Source: Methanofollis aquaemaris (GTDB lineage Archaea > Halobacteriota > Methanomicrobia > Methanomicrobiales > Methanofollaceae). Taken from it: a DNA stretch of 64,000 nt. Positions 45,510 to 54,125 of this stretch are shown here, piece after piece. Both the position numbers and the translations under genes were made by a program. The DNA is taken from NCBI RefSeq assembly GCF_017357525.1, contig NZ_CP036172.1, positions 744,001-808,000 on the forward strand, written 5' to 3'. Numbering within the stretch: position 1 is the stretch's first letter; every line of letters starts with the position of its first letter. The notes under the pieces were generated by a model. That model saw nothing but the letters and a program-made list of their open reading frames with translations, was not told where the DNA came from and made no database searches.

Positions 45510-46637
45510 ATGGATATGAGCCGATTCCATATAGTTGACGATGAGACGATCGGGCGCGGCGGGTGCACGGACATCTACTTTGCGCGCTGTGAAGAGGTGC
45601 TTGAGAAGGAAGGAAAAGACCCGGTGGTCACGGCAGAGGTGACGACAGCCGGTATGCCATATGAGTGGGGGATCTTCTGCGGGCTTGACGACGTCCTCAC
45701 CCTCCTCTCCGGCCTGAAGGCGGACGTGGAGGCCATGCCTGAGGGGAGCGTCTTTCACCCGAGAGAACCGGTGCTCAGAATCACGGGGCGATACCGTGAC
45801 TTCGGAGTCTTCGAGACCGCACTCCTCGGTTTCCTCTGCCATGCCTCCGGGATCGCCACCGCCGCCGCGCATATCAAACATGCGGCGGGCGAGCGGAAGA
45901 TCTACTCCTTCGGGTCGAGACGCCAGCACCCGGCGATCGCACCGATGATCGAGCGCTCGGCCTGGATCGGCGGCGTGGACGGGGTCTCGAACACCACCGC
46001 TCCGGCCGGAATGCCGGTCGTCGGGACGATGCCGCACGCCTTTGTGATGTGCCATGACAACCCCGAGGAGGCATGGACGGCCTTCGACCGCTACGCCGCG
46101 CCCGAGGTGCCGCGCCTGATGCTCTGCGACACCTTCGGCGACGAGAAGGAGGAGTGTCTCAGGGCGGCCGAACTCGGGTTCACCAGGGGCGTGCGCCTGG
46201 ACACTCCGCGCTCGCGCCGGGGAGATATGCGATCCATCCTGGAGGAGGTGCGCTGGGAACTCGACAGCCACGGGCATGAGGATGTCGAGATCTTCCTCTC
46301 AGGCGGGATCACGAGAGAGGACATCCTCGCCTACCGGGATCTCGTCGAGGCGTTCGGGGTCGGCGGGTCGATCGCCAACGCCCCGGTCGTCGACTTCTCC
46401 CTGGACATCGTCGAGGTGGAGGACAGGAGCGTCGCCAAGCGCGGGAAGTGGAGCGGCGTCAAGCAGGTCTACGCCCTCCCCGACGGCCGGCGAAAACTTC
46501 TCCCGATCTCCGCACCTGCTCCTGAAGAGGCCACACCGCTCCTGGTTCCGACGGTACGGGACGGGAAGATCACGACATCTGCAGAGACCGCGGAGGCGAG
46601 GGCGCGCGTCCTCGCATATCTTGCCGGGATAGCATGA
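45510..46637 (+). CDS. pncB: Nicotinate phosphoribosyltransferase
   Basis: From MDMSRFHIVDDETIGRGGCT the protein is 375 residues. Marks of the archaeal PncB type are ATAAAHIKHAAGERKIYSFG, SRRQHPAIAPMIERSAWIGG (phosphoribosyl site), MPHAFVM and RLDTPRSRRGD and LSGGITREDI. It makes NaMN from nicotinate and PRPP for NAD. An ATG six bases on (45516) is equally possible. The gene is divergent from the thioinosine phosphorylase. Confidence 0.93.
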   Translation: MDMSRFHIVDDETIGRGGCTDIYFARCEEVLEKEGKDPVVTAEVTTAGMPYEWGIFCGLDDVLTLLSGLKADVEAMPEGSVFHPREPVLRITGRYRDFGVFETALLGFLCHASGIATAAAHIKHAAGERKIYSFGSRRQHPAIAPMIERSAWIGGVDGVSNTTAPAGMPVVGTMPHAFVMCHDNPEEAWTAFDRYAAPEVPRLMLCDTFGDEKEECLRAAELGFTRGVRLDTPRSRRGDMRSILEEVRWELDSHGHEDVEIFLSGGITREDILAYRDLVEAFGVGGSIANAPVVDFSLDIVEVEDRSVAKRGKWSGVKQVYALPDGRRKLLPISAPAPEEATPLLVPTVRDGKITTSAETAEARARVLAYLAGIA

Positions 46638-46708
46638 TCTGCATGACCTGTGGGTGTCCCGGCCCAAATCCATTTATTAGATGGCATTCAATATTGTAGG
46701 GTACCACT

Positions 46709-46780
46709 GGGCCGATAGATCAGGGGAAGATCGCTTCCTTGGCATGGAAGAGGCCGCGGGTTCAATTCCCGCTCGGTCCA
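46709..46780 (+). tRNA. tRNA-Ala (GGC), copy 1
   Basis: The 72-nt sequence has acceptor GGGCCGA/TCGGTCC, anticodon stem CTTCC/GGAAG, loop TTGGCAT with anticodon GGC, and T-arm GCGGG-TTCAATT-CCCGC. The G3.U70 pair that identifies alanine tRNA is present. A TATA-like TTTATTA lies about 35 bp upstream. An identical copy is at 49476. Confidence 0.96.
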
Positions 46781-46829
46781 CTCGTTTTTGAAAAGAACAC
46801 CATTGTGAGATTCATCGTTGAAATGAATT

Positions 46830-47060
46830 CTTTGCAGAATCAGGCATGAACCCCTGACTCAAGCATACGCGATTGAACATTGCTCTGAGCAGCGTTTCAA
46901 GATCTGAAAGGATACTCCTCCCTTGCGCCGGGACACCAGAGAGTATCTCGTTCAATCGCCGCCCCTCGGCTATCCTCTGTCCGTGGGGGGGCCAGGGGGC
47001 GGCCAGCCTCCCGGAGAAATAGCCATCCCGAGGATTGCCGCAGAGTCAGAAAAAGAGTCC
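46830..47060 (+). repeat. Composite dispersed repeat, modules A-B (copy R11)
   Basis: Module A (46830-46915) has TTTGCAGAATCAGGCATGAA, CCCCTGACTCAAGCATACGC and GCTCTGAGCAGCGTTTCAAG. The link CGTTCAATCGCCGCCCCTCG leads into B (GGCTATCCTCTGTCCGTGGG, then GCCAGCCTCCCGG). The bases 47061-47132 contain nothing else recognised. Confidence 0.75.
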
Positions 47061-47132
47061 CCTTCCCCCCATTTCCGAACACGGATTCCCACCCGCTGAA
47101 TCCCATTGGGGGGGAGGAGGCTCGCGGCAAGG

Positions 47133-48629
47133 TCAGATACTGTTCAGCCGGTAATCGTACCGTCCGCCGGTGATACGGTTCATCACGATCTCGTTTATCC
47201 TGTCGAGGGCACTCTCGGGGAAATACCCCGAAGTGACGCTCGAACCCCCGGTCGAGGAGAGCATATACACACTTCCCCTGGAGACCCCGAAGACCCTGGC
47301 GACCGGACCCTCCGCGATCCAGACCATCTGCACCTTGTCGTAGTTCATGACAACAGTCTCGCGGTCGACGGCGCCGTTCACAAACGTGAAAAGGTCTTCA
47401 CCGGCGTCAAACTCCGTGACCCTGTAGGAGACGTGCGCAGCATAGATGATCGCGAGGATCGCCAGCGCCGTACCGAGGGGCAGCACGAACGGCACGACCG
47501 CGCCGGCGATGCCGACGCTCCCGGTCAGGGCGGCTCCCTCGCGGAAGACGTAGAGTGAAGGGATGAGCATCGCCGCAGCCAGCACCAGGGATGCGAAGAC
47601 CGCCCGTATCAGGAGCACACGCTTTGCGCCTTCCGGCTGCCTGTCTGGATCGCGTTCGTAGACGAACTCCGGCACCAGTTCCCGGAGAATCCTCTGCTGA
47701 GTTGCATCATCTTTGAGCAGGCAGAGAACAGGGCGCGAACTCTCGCCATCCTCTGAGACCAGCCCCACCACCTCCGCCTCGATGCACGACCGCCCCAGCA
47801 GCCTGGCCGAGAGCGTGCTCTTGACGCGGACGGCGTTGATCCGTGAGACGCTGAAAGCTGTCCTGTAAGTCCTGATCAGACCATGCTGCAGGTAGATCGT
47901 GTCGCCCCGGCGGTAGACCTTGTAGTTGTAGTACCGGAGTATCAACGAGACCGACGGCATAATCTGGATCCCGACGAACATCAGGAGAGAGATCATCGCC
48001 CCTGCACCCGCCTCGACCCCAACGACCGTGGAGAGGTAAAGTTCGAAGACCGAGTAGGCCAGGAACACCGAGCCCAGTATGGTCTGGTAGGTCGAGACGC
48101 TGAAGAGACCGTGTATGATCACGTCCACCGGAGTGAACATTGCCAGGGACTCGATCGTCTCCTCCTCGTCCGGGGAGATTTCATGATCATAGAGGCGTTG
48201 CGACATCTCGGAGCGTATCCTCTCGGCCACGTCCTGCCTGAACGTCAGGACCGCTTCCGGGGCCATGGCGCTGGTCCCGGAGTTGATGTTGATCAGCACC
48301 TTCGATGTCCCGAAGAGCCGGTTCGAGATGTCCCGGTTCACGTTGACCGATGCCATCTTTGCGTAGGGGAGGGTCTTTTTCATCTGAAAGAGGGTGTCCC
48401 TCTCGACCACGACATCGGTCTCGTTGAACCGGATGGTCGTTCTCTTCCACTGCCGGTAGTAGAAGAGGAGGAGCACGACCGGAGAGAGCGCGAGGATACC
48501 AGGGAGCGCGGAGAGATCGATCCATGCACCGAGGAAGATCAGCACCACCACGATCGAAATAAACGTCCTGGCCGTGTTTTCCACGATAACGGTCGGGTGG
48601 CACCTGACTTTTTCGCCGGCCATATTCAT
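47133..48629 (-). CDS. YdbT-like PH-domain membrane protein
   Basis: The 498-residue protein has N-terminal membrane helices (ARTFISIVVVLIFLGAW, ILALSPVVLLLFYY). Repeated bacterial-type PH (bPH2) segments follow, such as VVERDTLFQMKKTLPYAKMA, DTIYLQHGLIRTYRTAFSVS and YDKVQMVWIAEGPVARVFG, with further membrane pairs between. This is the arrangement of YdbT. It forms an operon with a YdbS-like gene (4-base overlap). Function is not established; membrane-associated stress roles are proposed in bacteria. Confidence 0.85.
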   Translation of the reverse strand: MNMAGEKVRCHPTVIVENTARTFISIVVVLIFLGAWIDLSALPGILALSPVVLLLFYYRQWKRTTIRFNETDVVVERDTLFQMKKTLPYAKMASVNVNRDISNRLFGTSKVLININSGTSAMAPEAVLTFRQDVAERIRSEMSQRLYDHEISPDEEETIESLAMFTPVDVIIHGLFSVSTYQTILGSVFLAYSVFELYLSTVVGVEAGAGAMISLLMFVGIQIMPSVSLILRYYNYKVYRRGDTIYLQHGLIRTYRTAFSVSRINAVRVKSTLSARLLGRSCIEAEVVGLVSEDGESSRPVLCLLKDDATQQRILRELVPEFVYERDPDRQPEGAKRVLLIRAVFASLVLAAAMLIPSLYVFREGAALTGSVGIAGAVVPFVLPLGTALAILAIIYAAHVSYRVTEFDAGEDLFTFVNGAVDRETVVMNYDKVQMVWIAEGPVARVFGVSRGSVYMLSSTGGSSVTSGYFPESALDRINEIVMNRITGGRYDYRLNSI

Positions 48630-49204
48630 CTCCTCTCTTCACTCGCCCCTGCGATCCGGTCCTGAAGCATCCGGCCGATCAGGGTGTTGAGCAGGTCGGC
48701 GACCTTCTCCGCCTCCTCGATCTCCAGATATTCGATGGTCGCATCCCCACCTGCGGTGGTGATGGTGACATCCCCGAGCCCGAGCATGGTGTTGATCGGC
48801 CCCCTGGAGACTTCCACCTGGTGCACCCGTTCGATCGGTACCAGGATGTGGCGTATTACGAGGATTCCGTAGCGGACGTCCACCTTGTCCGCCGTGATCT
48901 GATACCTGTACCGGGCGTAGTAGACCGGCGGGGCCGCCACGATGTAGACCAGGACGATCGCCAGGACCGCCAGTGCGGCGTATTGAACAAGATCGTAAGA
49001 CGGGCCCAGGTACTCCCGCGAGAAGAATCTCAGGAGGAGATAGCCCACCAGGAGTACTGCGTATGAGATGGCATACCCGATGTACATCGAGACCATGCAC
49101 TTCCGGTTCAGCCTTCTGTAGCCCTCGCCTCCTGCACCCGTCTCATGAACAGGTTCGCCCTCATCAACCGCAGGTTGCCCTCGAAACGGGCCGGGGATTG
49201 GCAT
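48626..49204 (-). CDS. YdbS-like PH-domain membrane protein
   Basis: The 192-residue protein has two membrane helices (MVSMYIGYAISYAVLLVGYL; ALAVLAIVLVYIVAAPPVYY) and one bPH2 domain (YQITADKVDVRYGILVIRHI, LVPIERVHQVEVSRGPINTM). PIERVHQVEV is the typical signature. It is first in the operon with the YdbT-like gene. An unusual charged N-terminal extension (GQPAVDEGEPVHETGAGGEG) precedes the helices. The real start may be a later codon. Confidence 0.85.
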   Translation of the reverse strand: MPIPGPFRGQPAVDEGEPVHETGAGGEGYRRLNRKCMVSMYIGYAISYAVLLVGYLLLRFFSREYLGPSYDLVQYAALAVLAIVLVYIVAAPPVYYARYRYQITADKVDVRYGILVIRHILVPIERVHQVEVSRGPINTMLGLGDVTITTAGGDATIEYLEIEEAEKVADLLNTLIGRMLQDRIAGASEERR

Positions 49205-49475
49205 AAGTAGAGTTTTTCACCCGGCGCAATTGAAGGTATGGTCGAGAGGGGGGTGCGCTCCTTCGCCCATGGGCCTCACTCCGGCCGGGAGGCGGGCATG
49301 TCATGCTCCCTCTCTCCGCCCCGGTGCCGGAGGGCGCCATTGTGGTGCACCCGAAGATGGATGATGCGCGGGACCGGGTTATCTCCCGGCTCCGGGACCG
49401 CGCGAGGGGGGGTTCGGGGAGCGGCCGGGCCCAATCTTTATTATGCGATCACGATCAACAGTATAGGGTAGCATT

Positions 49476-49547
49476 GGGCCGATAGATCAGGGGAAGATCG
49501 CTTCCTTGGCATGGAAGAGGCCGCGGGTTCAATTCCCGCTCGGTCCA
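49476..49547 (+). tRNA. tRNA-Ala (GGC), copy 2
   Basis: The 72 bases are identical to those at 46709-46780. The upstream 16 or so bases (GTATAGGGTAGCATT) resemble those of copy 1 (TGTAGGGTACCACT), and a TATA-like TTTATTA lies about 35 bp before the gene. The region 49205-49475 has no other supported gene. Confidence 0.96.
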
Positions 49548-49651
49548 TCACTGTTTTACGACATCTTGATCATGTGCTTCCGGTTTGTGTAGAACTCCAC
49601 GTACCCCCCGACGACCTGGACACTCAAAAAAGAAGAACTTGAGATCCGCCC

Positions 49652-50278
49652 CTACTGACCGAACCCGAAGATCGAGATACTGATACTCGGCACCAGCGGT
49701 TCTCCCTCCGGCTGAACCGCCTCGATACCGATGCCGGCCTCAGGGTCGGAGACCGCCATCCTGACATTGAGCACATCCTCAGCCCGGAGCAGAACAACCA
49801 TCTGGCCGGTGATCACATCCCTGTGGCCTTCGTCCTCCTTCGTGGACTGCCAGCGGATATTGCTGTTCGGGACGTCCACCCCGTTGACCGTGAGCCAGAA
49901 GTCGGTGTACGCAGGTTCAGTCACATTCTCGGTGGCATTCAGCATGCCCACCTGCGGCGTGAAGACGATAAAGTACACGCCGTCACTACTGACCGAGATA
50001 TTCTCTCCCTCCAGTGTGACCCCGAATGCGGCATCGATCTGGTCCATCACAATAGAGACCGGAGCCGTGCTGTTGGGCTGCTGGGTGATGCTGCTCGAAA
50101 ACCGGGCAAAGTTGAACCCTGCCATCGGTGCAGCAGCATTTTCCGGTTCGATTATGAGCTCGGTCTCGATCTCATCCCCCAGCCCGGTGACATTCTCCGA
50201 CTCATTCACCGCAGAAGCCATGCCGAAGGCACCGACACTCAGTACGGCTGCGATCACAAGAACCAACAATCTTCTCAT
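49652..50278 (-). CDS. Secreted protein with C1q/TNF-like jelly-roll domain
   Basis: The 208-residue protein has a signal peptide (MRRLLVLVIAAVLSVGAFG, cleavage likely near ASA-VNE). It then carries a beta-rich domain: FARFSSSITQQPNSTAP, VSSDGVYFIVFTPQVGML, DFWLTVNGVDVPNSNIRW, VITGQMVVLLRAEDVLNVRM and a final PSISISIFGFG. The spacing of GVY-F, L-VNG-V-NS, V-L-A-DVL-V and S-SI-IF resembles the C1q/BclA C-terminal jelly roll. No membrane anchor or PGF-CTERM tail is seen. Function is unknown. TATA-like AATAATATAG lies near 50366-50375. Confidence 0.75.
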   Translation of the reverse strand: MRRLLVLVIAAVLSVGAFGMASAVNESENVTGLGDEIETELIIEPENAAAPMAGFNFARFSSSITQQPNSTAPVSIVMDQIDAAFGVTLEGENISVSSDGVYFIVFTPQVGMLNATENVTEPAYTDFWLTVNGVDVPNSNIRWQSTKEDEGHRDVITGQMVVLLRAEDVLNVRMAVSDPEAGIGIEAVQPEGEPLVPSISISIFGFGQ

Positions 50279-50717
50279 TCTTCATCCCCCCATGAATCCC
50301 CGAAAGATACAGGATACATTCTCCTGTCCCTTCTCCGACGAGGCAGTCATCCTCCCTGCTCCCGCTATATTATTATTTCTGAGAAACGCTCATAAAACAA
50401 AGTTTCAGGCGACCCAATGAGAGACAGCGCAGGAGTTTATCGAGGGTACATCCCGGCGCGTAAACTATCCGGTCCATTCAGAGAGTGGTCCCGGCAACCT
50501 GCACCGACCGCACACACATCAAAAGGCGCGGGAAGAGTAGCCATGGCCGGCACACACATTTTTCGTGAACAAACAGCACCGATTGAAATCAGCAATATGG
50601 CATTAGAATCGGGATCGCCCCCCGGTACGCAGTACTCCCGACAACCCCCCTCATCCCGACACCCCCCGGGAGATGGAATGGTTTTTGTCCAGTGAGAACT
50701 GATAACACTTGGGTGCA
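50279..50717. other. Gene-free stretch
   Basis: It contains the AT-rich promoter of the secreted protein (near 50360-50400) and, at the right end, the start of the DUF47 transcript. The central part is GC-mixed, with no coding frame or repeat module I can recognise. Confidence 0.4.
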
Positions 50718-51347
50718 ATGGGTCTTAAAGAGTGGATCGTGCCGCAGGACAAGGTTTTTTTTGACTTGTTCGAAAAGCAGGCAGATACGGTTAACGAGGG
50801 TGCTATGCTCCTCCACGCCCTCGTCAATGACTATGTGGACGTCAAGAATCAGTGCCACAAGATCAAAGAGATCGAACACAAGGGCGACGAGATCGCTCAC
50901 GAGGTCTACGAACAACTCAACCTCACCTTCATCACTCCTCTCGAACCAGAGGAGATCTCCAGGCTCGCCACCGCGCTTGACGACGTCCTCGATTTCATCG
51001 ACGGCACGACACAGCAGATGTACGGGTACGGGGTCACCGAGACCGATGAACTGATGAAAGAACTTGCTCGGCTCATCTACCTCTCCACGCAAGAGATCCA
51101 GACGGCCGTCAGGCTGATCAGGACAATGGACGATCCCAGGGCCGTCGAGAGACACTGCATCGAGATCAACAGACTTGAAAACCTTGCCGATGCGGTGCTT
51201 GCGGACGCCATCAAGAACCTCTTCTCGACCAACGACGCAATCACGATCATCAAACTCAAGGACATCTATGAGAACCTTGAGGAGGCCACCGACAAGTGTG
51301 AAGACGTGGCAAATGTCCTCTCGGACATCGCGATCAGGCACTCGTGA
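50718..51347 (+). CDS. DUF47 (PhoU-like) phosphate transport regulator
   Basis: From MGLKEWIVPQDKVFFDLFEK the protein is 209 residues, all helical. PhoU-like elements are IKEIEHKGDEIAHEVYEQLN, FITPLEPEEISRLATALDDV and the second repeat RLENLADAVLADAIKNLF. DUF47 proteins sit next to Pit transporters and are thought to regulate phosphate uptake. The stop overlaps the pit start (GTGA). Confidence 0.93.
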   Translation: MGLKEWIVPQDKVFFDLFEKQADTVNEGAMLLHALVNDYVDVKNQCHKIKEIEHKGDEIAHEVYEQLNLTFITPLEPEEISRLATALDDVLDFIDGTTQQMYGYGVTETDELMKELARLIYLSTQEIQTAVRLIRTMDDPRAVERHCIEINRLENLADAVLADAIKNLFSTNDAITIIKLKDIYENLEEATDKCEDVANVLSDIAIRHS

Positions 51348-52528
51348 GGAGCATGGAAGTCGTCATCATCCTCGGCATCGTCCTGGCGCTCCTCTTCAAC
51401 TTTGTCAACGGCCTCAATGATGCCGCAAACTCGATCGCAACAGTCGTGGCCACCAAGGTGCTCTCGCCCTTCAAGGCCGTCCTCCTTGCATCACTTTTCA
51501 ACCTGATCGGCCCCCTCCTCTTCACAACGGCGATCGCCCAGACGATCGGGCGCGGGATCGTCGACCCGATCCTGCTCAGTCCTCAGATCATCCTGATGGC
51601 CCTGGTCGGCGCCGTGATCTGGGTCTTTTTCTGTTCGTACTTCGGCATCCCGGTCTCAAGCAGCCACGCTCTGATCGGAGGACTCCTTGGGGCTGCGACC
51701 GCCTGCTGCGGGATCAGCGCCATTCTCTGGCCTTCAGATATGCTTGTCCTCAAACTGCTTGTGATGCTCGTCATCGGGGCCGCCGGCGGGATGGCGGTTG
51801 CGGTCTATCTTGCAACGCACTTCGACGAGACATGGGATCGGTACCTGGGATTCGGCGCCCTCTCGGGCGTTGCCGTGCTCATCCCGATCATGGTGGGCGC
51901 CGGTCTTCTCCCTCTCACAGGGATCCTTGCAGTGGTCGTCTTCATGGTCGTCTCCCCGATGCTCGGGTTCATGGTCGCTTATCTCTTTGGGATAATCATC
52001 ATCAGACGCTTCGCAAGATCAGATTCACCTATTCTCGGCCACGCCTTCAAAAAACTTCAGATCGTGGCCGCGGCCTTTCAGGCGATCGGGCACGGGAGCA
52101 ATGACGCGCAGAACGCCATGGGGATCATCACGGCGATGCTGGTGGCCGCCGGGTTCCTGACCGAGTTCGAGGTACCGATCTGGGTCATCCTCCTCTCATG
52201 CACCGCGATCTCGCTCGGCACCCTCCTCGGCGGGTGGCGGGTCGTGGACATGATGGCCAACAAGATCACCAAGATGCAGCCGTACCAGGGTTTCTGCGCC
52301 TCGGCTGCGGGGGGCACCGTCCTCTCGGTCGTAACCGCCTTTGGTGTCCCGGTCTCGACCACCCACGCGATGAGCGGGTCGATCATGGGTGTCGGTGCGA
52401 CAAAGGGTTATTCCGCGGTAAAATGGGGGATCGTCCGGGACATCGTCGCTGCCTGGGTCATGACCGTCCCGGCCTCTGCAGCGGTGGCCTGGGGATGCTA
52501 TCTGGTCTTCGCACCCCTGCTCCCCTGA
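51344..52528 (+). CDS. pit: Inorganic phosphate transporter, Pit family
   Basis: The 394-residue protein has about ten membrane helices. The duplicated Pit motifs are FNFVNGLNDAANSIATVVAT (first half) and AIGHGSNDAQNAMGIITAML (second half), with PVSSSHALIGGLLGA and PVSTTHAMSGSIMG. It moves phosphate with protons or sodium. The GTG overlaps the DUF47 stop; an ATG at 51353 is the alternative. The 3' end overlaps the opposite-strand nth gene by 31 bp. Confidence 0.95.
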   Translation: MRSMEVVIILGIVLALLFNFVNGLNDAANSIATVVATKVLSPFKAVLLASLFNLIGPLLFTTAIAQTIGRGIVDPILLSPQIILMALVGAVIWVFFCSYFGIPVSSSHALIGGLLGAATACCGISAILWPSDMLVLKLLVMLVIGAAGGMAVAVYLATHFDETWDRYLGFGALSGVAVLIPIMVGAGLLPLTGILAVVVFMVVSPMLGFMVAYLFGIIIIRRFARSDSPILGHAFKKLQIVAAAFQAIGHGSNDAQNAMGIITAMLVAAGFLTEFEVPIWVILLSCTAISLGTLLGGWRVVDMMANKITKMQPYQGFCASAAGGTVLSVVTAFGVPVSTTHAMSGSIMGVGATKGYSAVKWGIVRDIVAAWVMTVPASAAVAWGCYLVFAPLLP

Positions 52529-53169
52529 ACCTCTCCCTCTTCTCTGAAGTAGCGACACCAGGTTGCGAGTATGCATGCCTCGCACCTGGGCCGGCGGGCG
52601 ATGCAGATTGCCCGCCCGTGCTGGACCAGGAGGGCGTTGATATCGCCCCAGACCTCCCGCGGGAAGGTCGTCATCAGGTCTCGCTCCACTTTTTCCGGAT
52701 CGGTCTCGTCGGTGAGCCCGAGCAGTCTGCTGATCCGTCGCACATGGGTGTCGACGGCGATCCCCTCGTCGGTCCCGTAGGCATTGGAGAGGACGATGTT
52801 CGCGGTCTTGCGCCCGACACCGGGGAGGCGGGTCAGGCCATCGAGAGTGCGGGGCACCTCCCCGCCGCACTCGTCCACGATCATCCTGGCGGCCCCTATG
52901 ATATGTCTCGCCTTGACCCGGTAGAACCCGGTCGGACGGATGATCTCGCCCACCTCTCCGGGGTCGGCGGCGGCCAGGGCTTCGGGCGTGGGATACCTGG
53001 AGAAGAGGACCGGGCCGACTGCGGCGACGGCGCGGTCGGTGGTCTGGGCCGAGAGGATGGTGAGCACCAACACTCCGAAGGGATCGCCATAACTGATCCC
53101 TCCTTCAATGGTGCGTGGATATCTAGCATTGAGTGTCTGATAGATAGTGCAGGCGGTTTTTCTGTCCAT
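52498..53169 (-). CDS. nth: Endonuclease III
   Basis: The 223-residue protein has ILSAQTTD, the helix-hairpin-helix LPGVGRKTANIVL with catalytic Lys121, AVDTHVRR with Asp140, and the 4Fe-4S loop C189-x6-C196-x2-C199-x5-C205. It removes oxidised pyrimidines from DNA and cuts abasic sites. It is convergent with pit, and tRNA-Pro follows upstream on the same strand. Confidence 0.96.
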   Translation of the reverse strand: MDRKTACTIYQTLNARYPRTIEGGISYGDPFGVLVLTILSAQTTDRAVAAVGPVLFSRYPTPEALAAADPGEVGEIIRPTGFYRVKARHIIGAARMIVDECGGEVPRTLDGLTRLPGVGRKTANIVLSNAYGTDEGIAVDTHVRRISRLLGLTDETDPEKVERDLMTTFPREVWGDINALLVQHGRAICIARRPRCEACILATWCRYFREEGEVQGSRGAKTR

Positions 53170-53188
53170 GATAATACGATAAGAAAAG

Positions 53189-53263
53189 TGGGGTAGGGCA
53201 GATTCGAACTGCCGTCAAAGCGTCCCAAACGCTCTAGGATGGACCAGGCTACCCTACTACCCC
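53189..53263 (-). tRNA. tRNA-Pro (TGG)
   Basis: The 75-nt gene has acceptor GGGGTAG/CTACCCC, anticodon stem GAGCG/CGCTT (one G.U), loop TTTGGGA with anticodon TGG, and T-arm GGCAG-TTCGAAT-CTGCC. There is no intron. It lies 19 bp upstream of the nth start codon. Confidence 0.93.
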
Positions 53264-53318
53264 GCGCTTGAACATCTATGTTTGTGTTCCAGCCTAAAAT
53301 AATTATGGGGTTGCCCTT

Positions 53319-54023
53319 TTACAGGGGGAACGGACTGCAGGCACCCTCGCTAACGATAGTGCCCTCGAATTTGCCCTCGCAGACCGCTGCAACAAGGTTC
53401 CGAGGGTTTCTGCCGTCGATGACCGCAAGCGGGATGCCGCTGCGCTCGATGATCTTGGCAGCCACGATGTCGATGACCGTGTTGGAACCGGCGTCGAGAC
53501 GGGCGGCCGAGATGATCCCGAGAAGTTCGGCCGGGTTGAGATGGTCGTAACGGCGGGCGTCCTTCTCGACCTTCGGGTCGGCACTGTAGATGGCGTCGAC
53601 CGAGGTGCCGTTGATGATGACATCGGCACCGACGGTCTCGGCGAGCACCGCCGATACGGCGTCGGTCGTCTGTCCGGGAGTGACACCTCCCATCACGATG
53701 ATCTTGCCCGACTCTCCGAACTCCCGCGCCTGCCGGTACGAGGTGGCGACCGCCGGATAGGCGGCATCGCCGAGGGCGAGCATCAGCAGGGTGGCGTTGA
53801 TCCTGGTGACCATGATCCCGATCTCGTCGGAGGAAGCCTCACTGATCCCGAGAGAGCGGGCGGCCCGAATATATCGGCGCGCCTCGCCACCGCCGCCGAC
53901 CACGACGAAGACCTGTGCCCGGGTTGCCATCTCGGTAAGCGCTGCCACATACTCGGATACGGTATGGGATTCAAGGGAAGGCACCAGTATCGAACCTCCC
54001 AGGGAGAGTACTATCTTCGCCAT
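53319..54023 (-). CDS. pyrH: UMP kinase (archaeal PyrH)
   Basis: From MAKIVLSLGGSILVPSLESH the protein is 234 residues. Marks are IVLSLGGSI, VFVVVGGGGEARRYI, GVTPGQTTDAVSAVLAE and GTSVDAIYSADPKVEKDARR. It phosphorylates UMP to UDP. The amino-acid kinase fold and length fit archaeal PyrH. An upstream in-frame start at 54092 adds unlikely residues. Confidence 0.95.
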   Translation of the reverse strand: MAKIVLSLGGSILVPSLESHTVSEYVAALTEMATRAQVFVVVGGGGEARRYIRAARSLGISEASSDEIGIMVTRINATLLMLALGDAAYPAVATSYRQAREFGESGKIIVMGGVTPGQTTDAVSAVLAETVGADVIINGTSVDAIYSADPKVEKDARRYDHLNPAELLGIISAARLDAGSNTVIDIVAAKIIERSGIPLAVIDGRNPRNLVAAVCEGKFEGTIVSEGACSPFPL

Positions 54024-54125
54024 AATCGATCTAAGCTTATTCGTTTCTTCGGGCCTCTGATATATCTTGTTGACGCACCCCATTCCCCACAATCTTCAAT
54101 TATATCACCGTGCATTATCGGGCAT

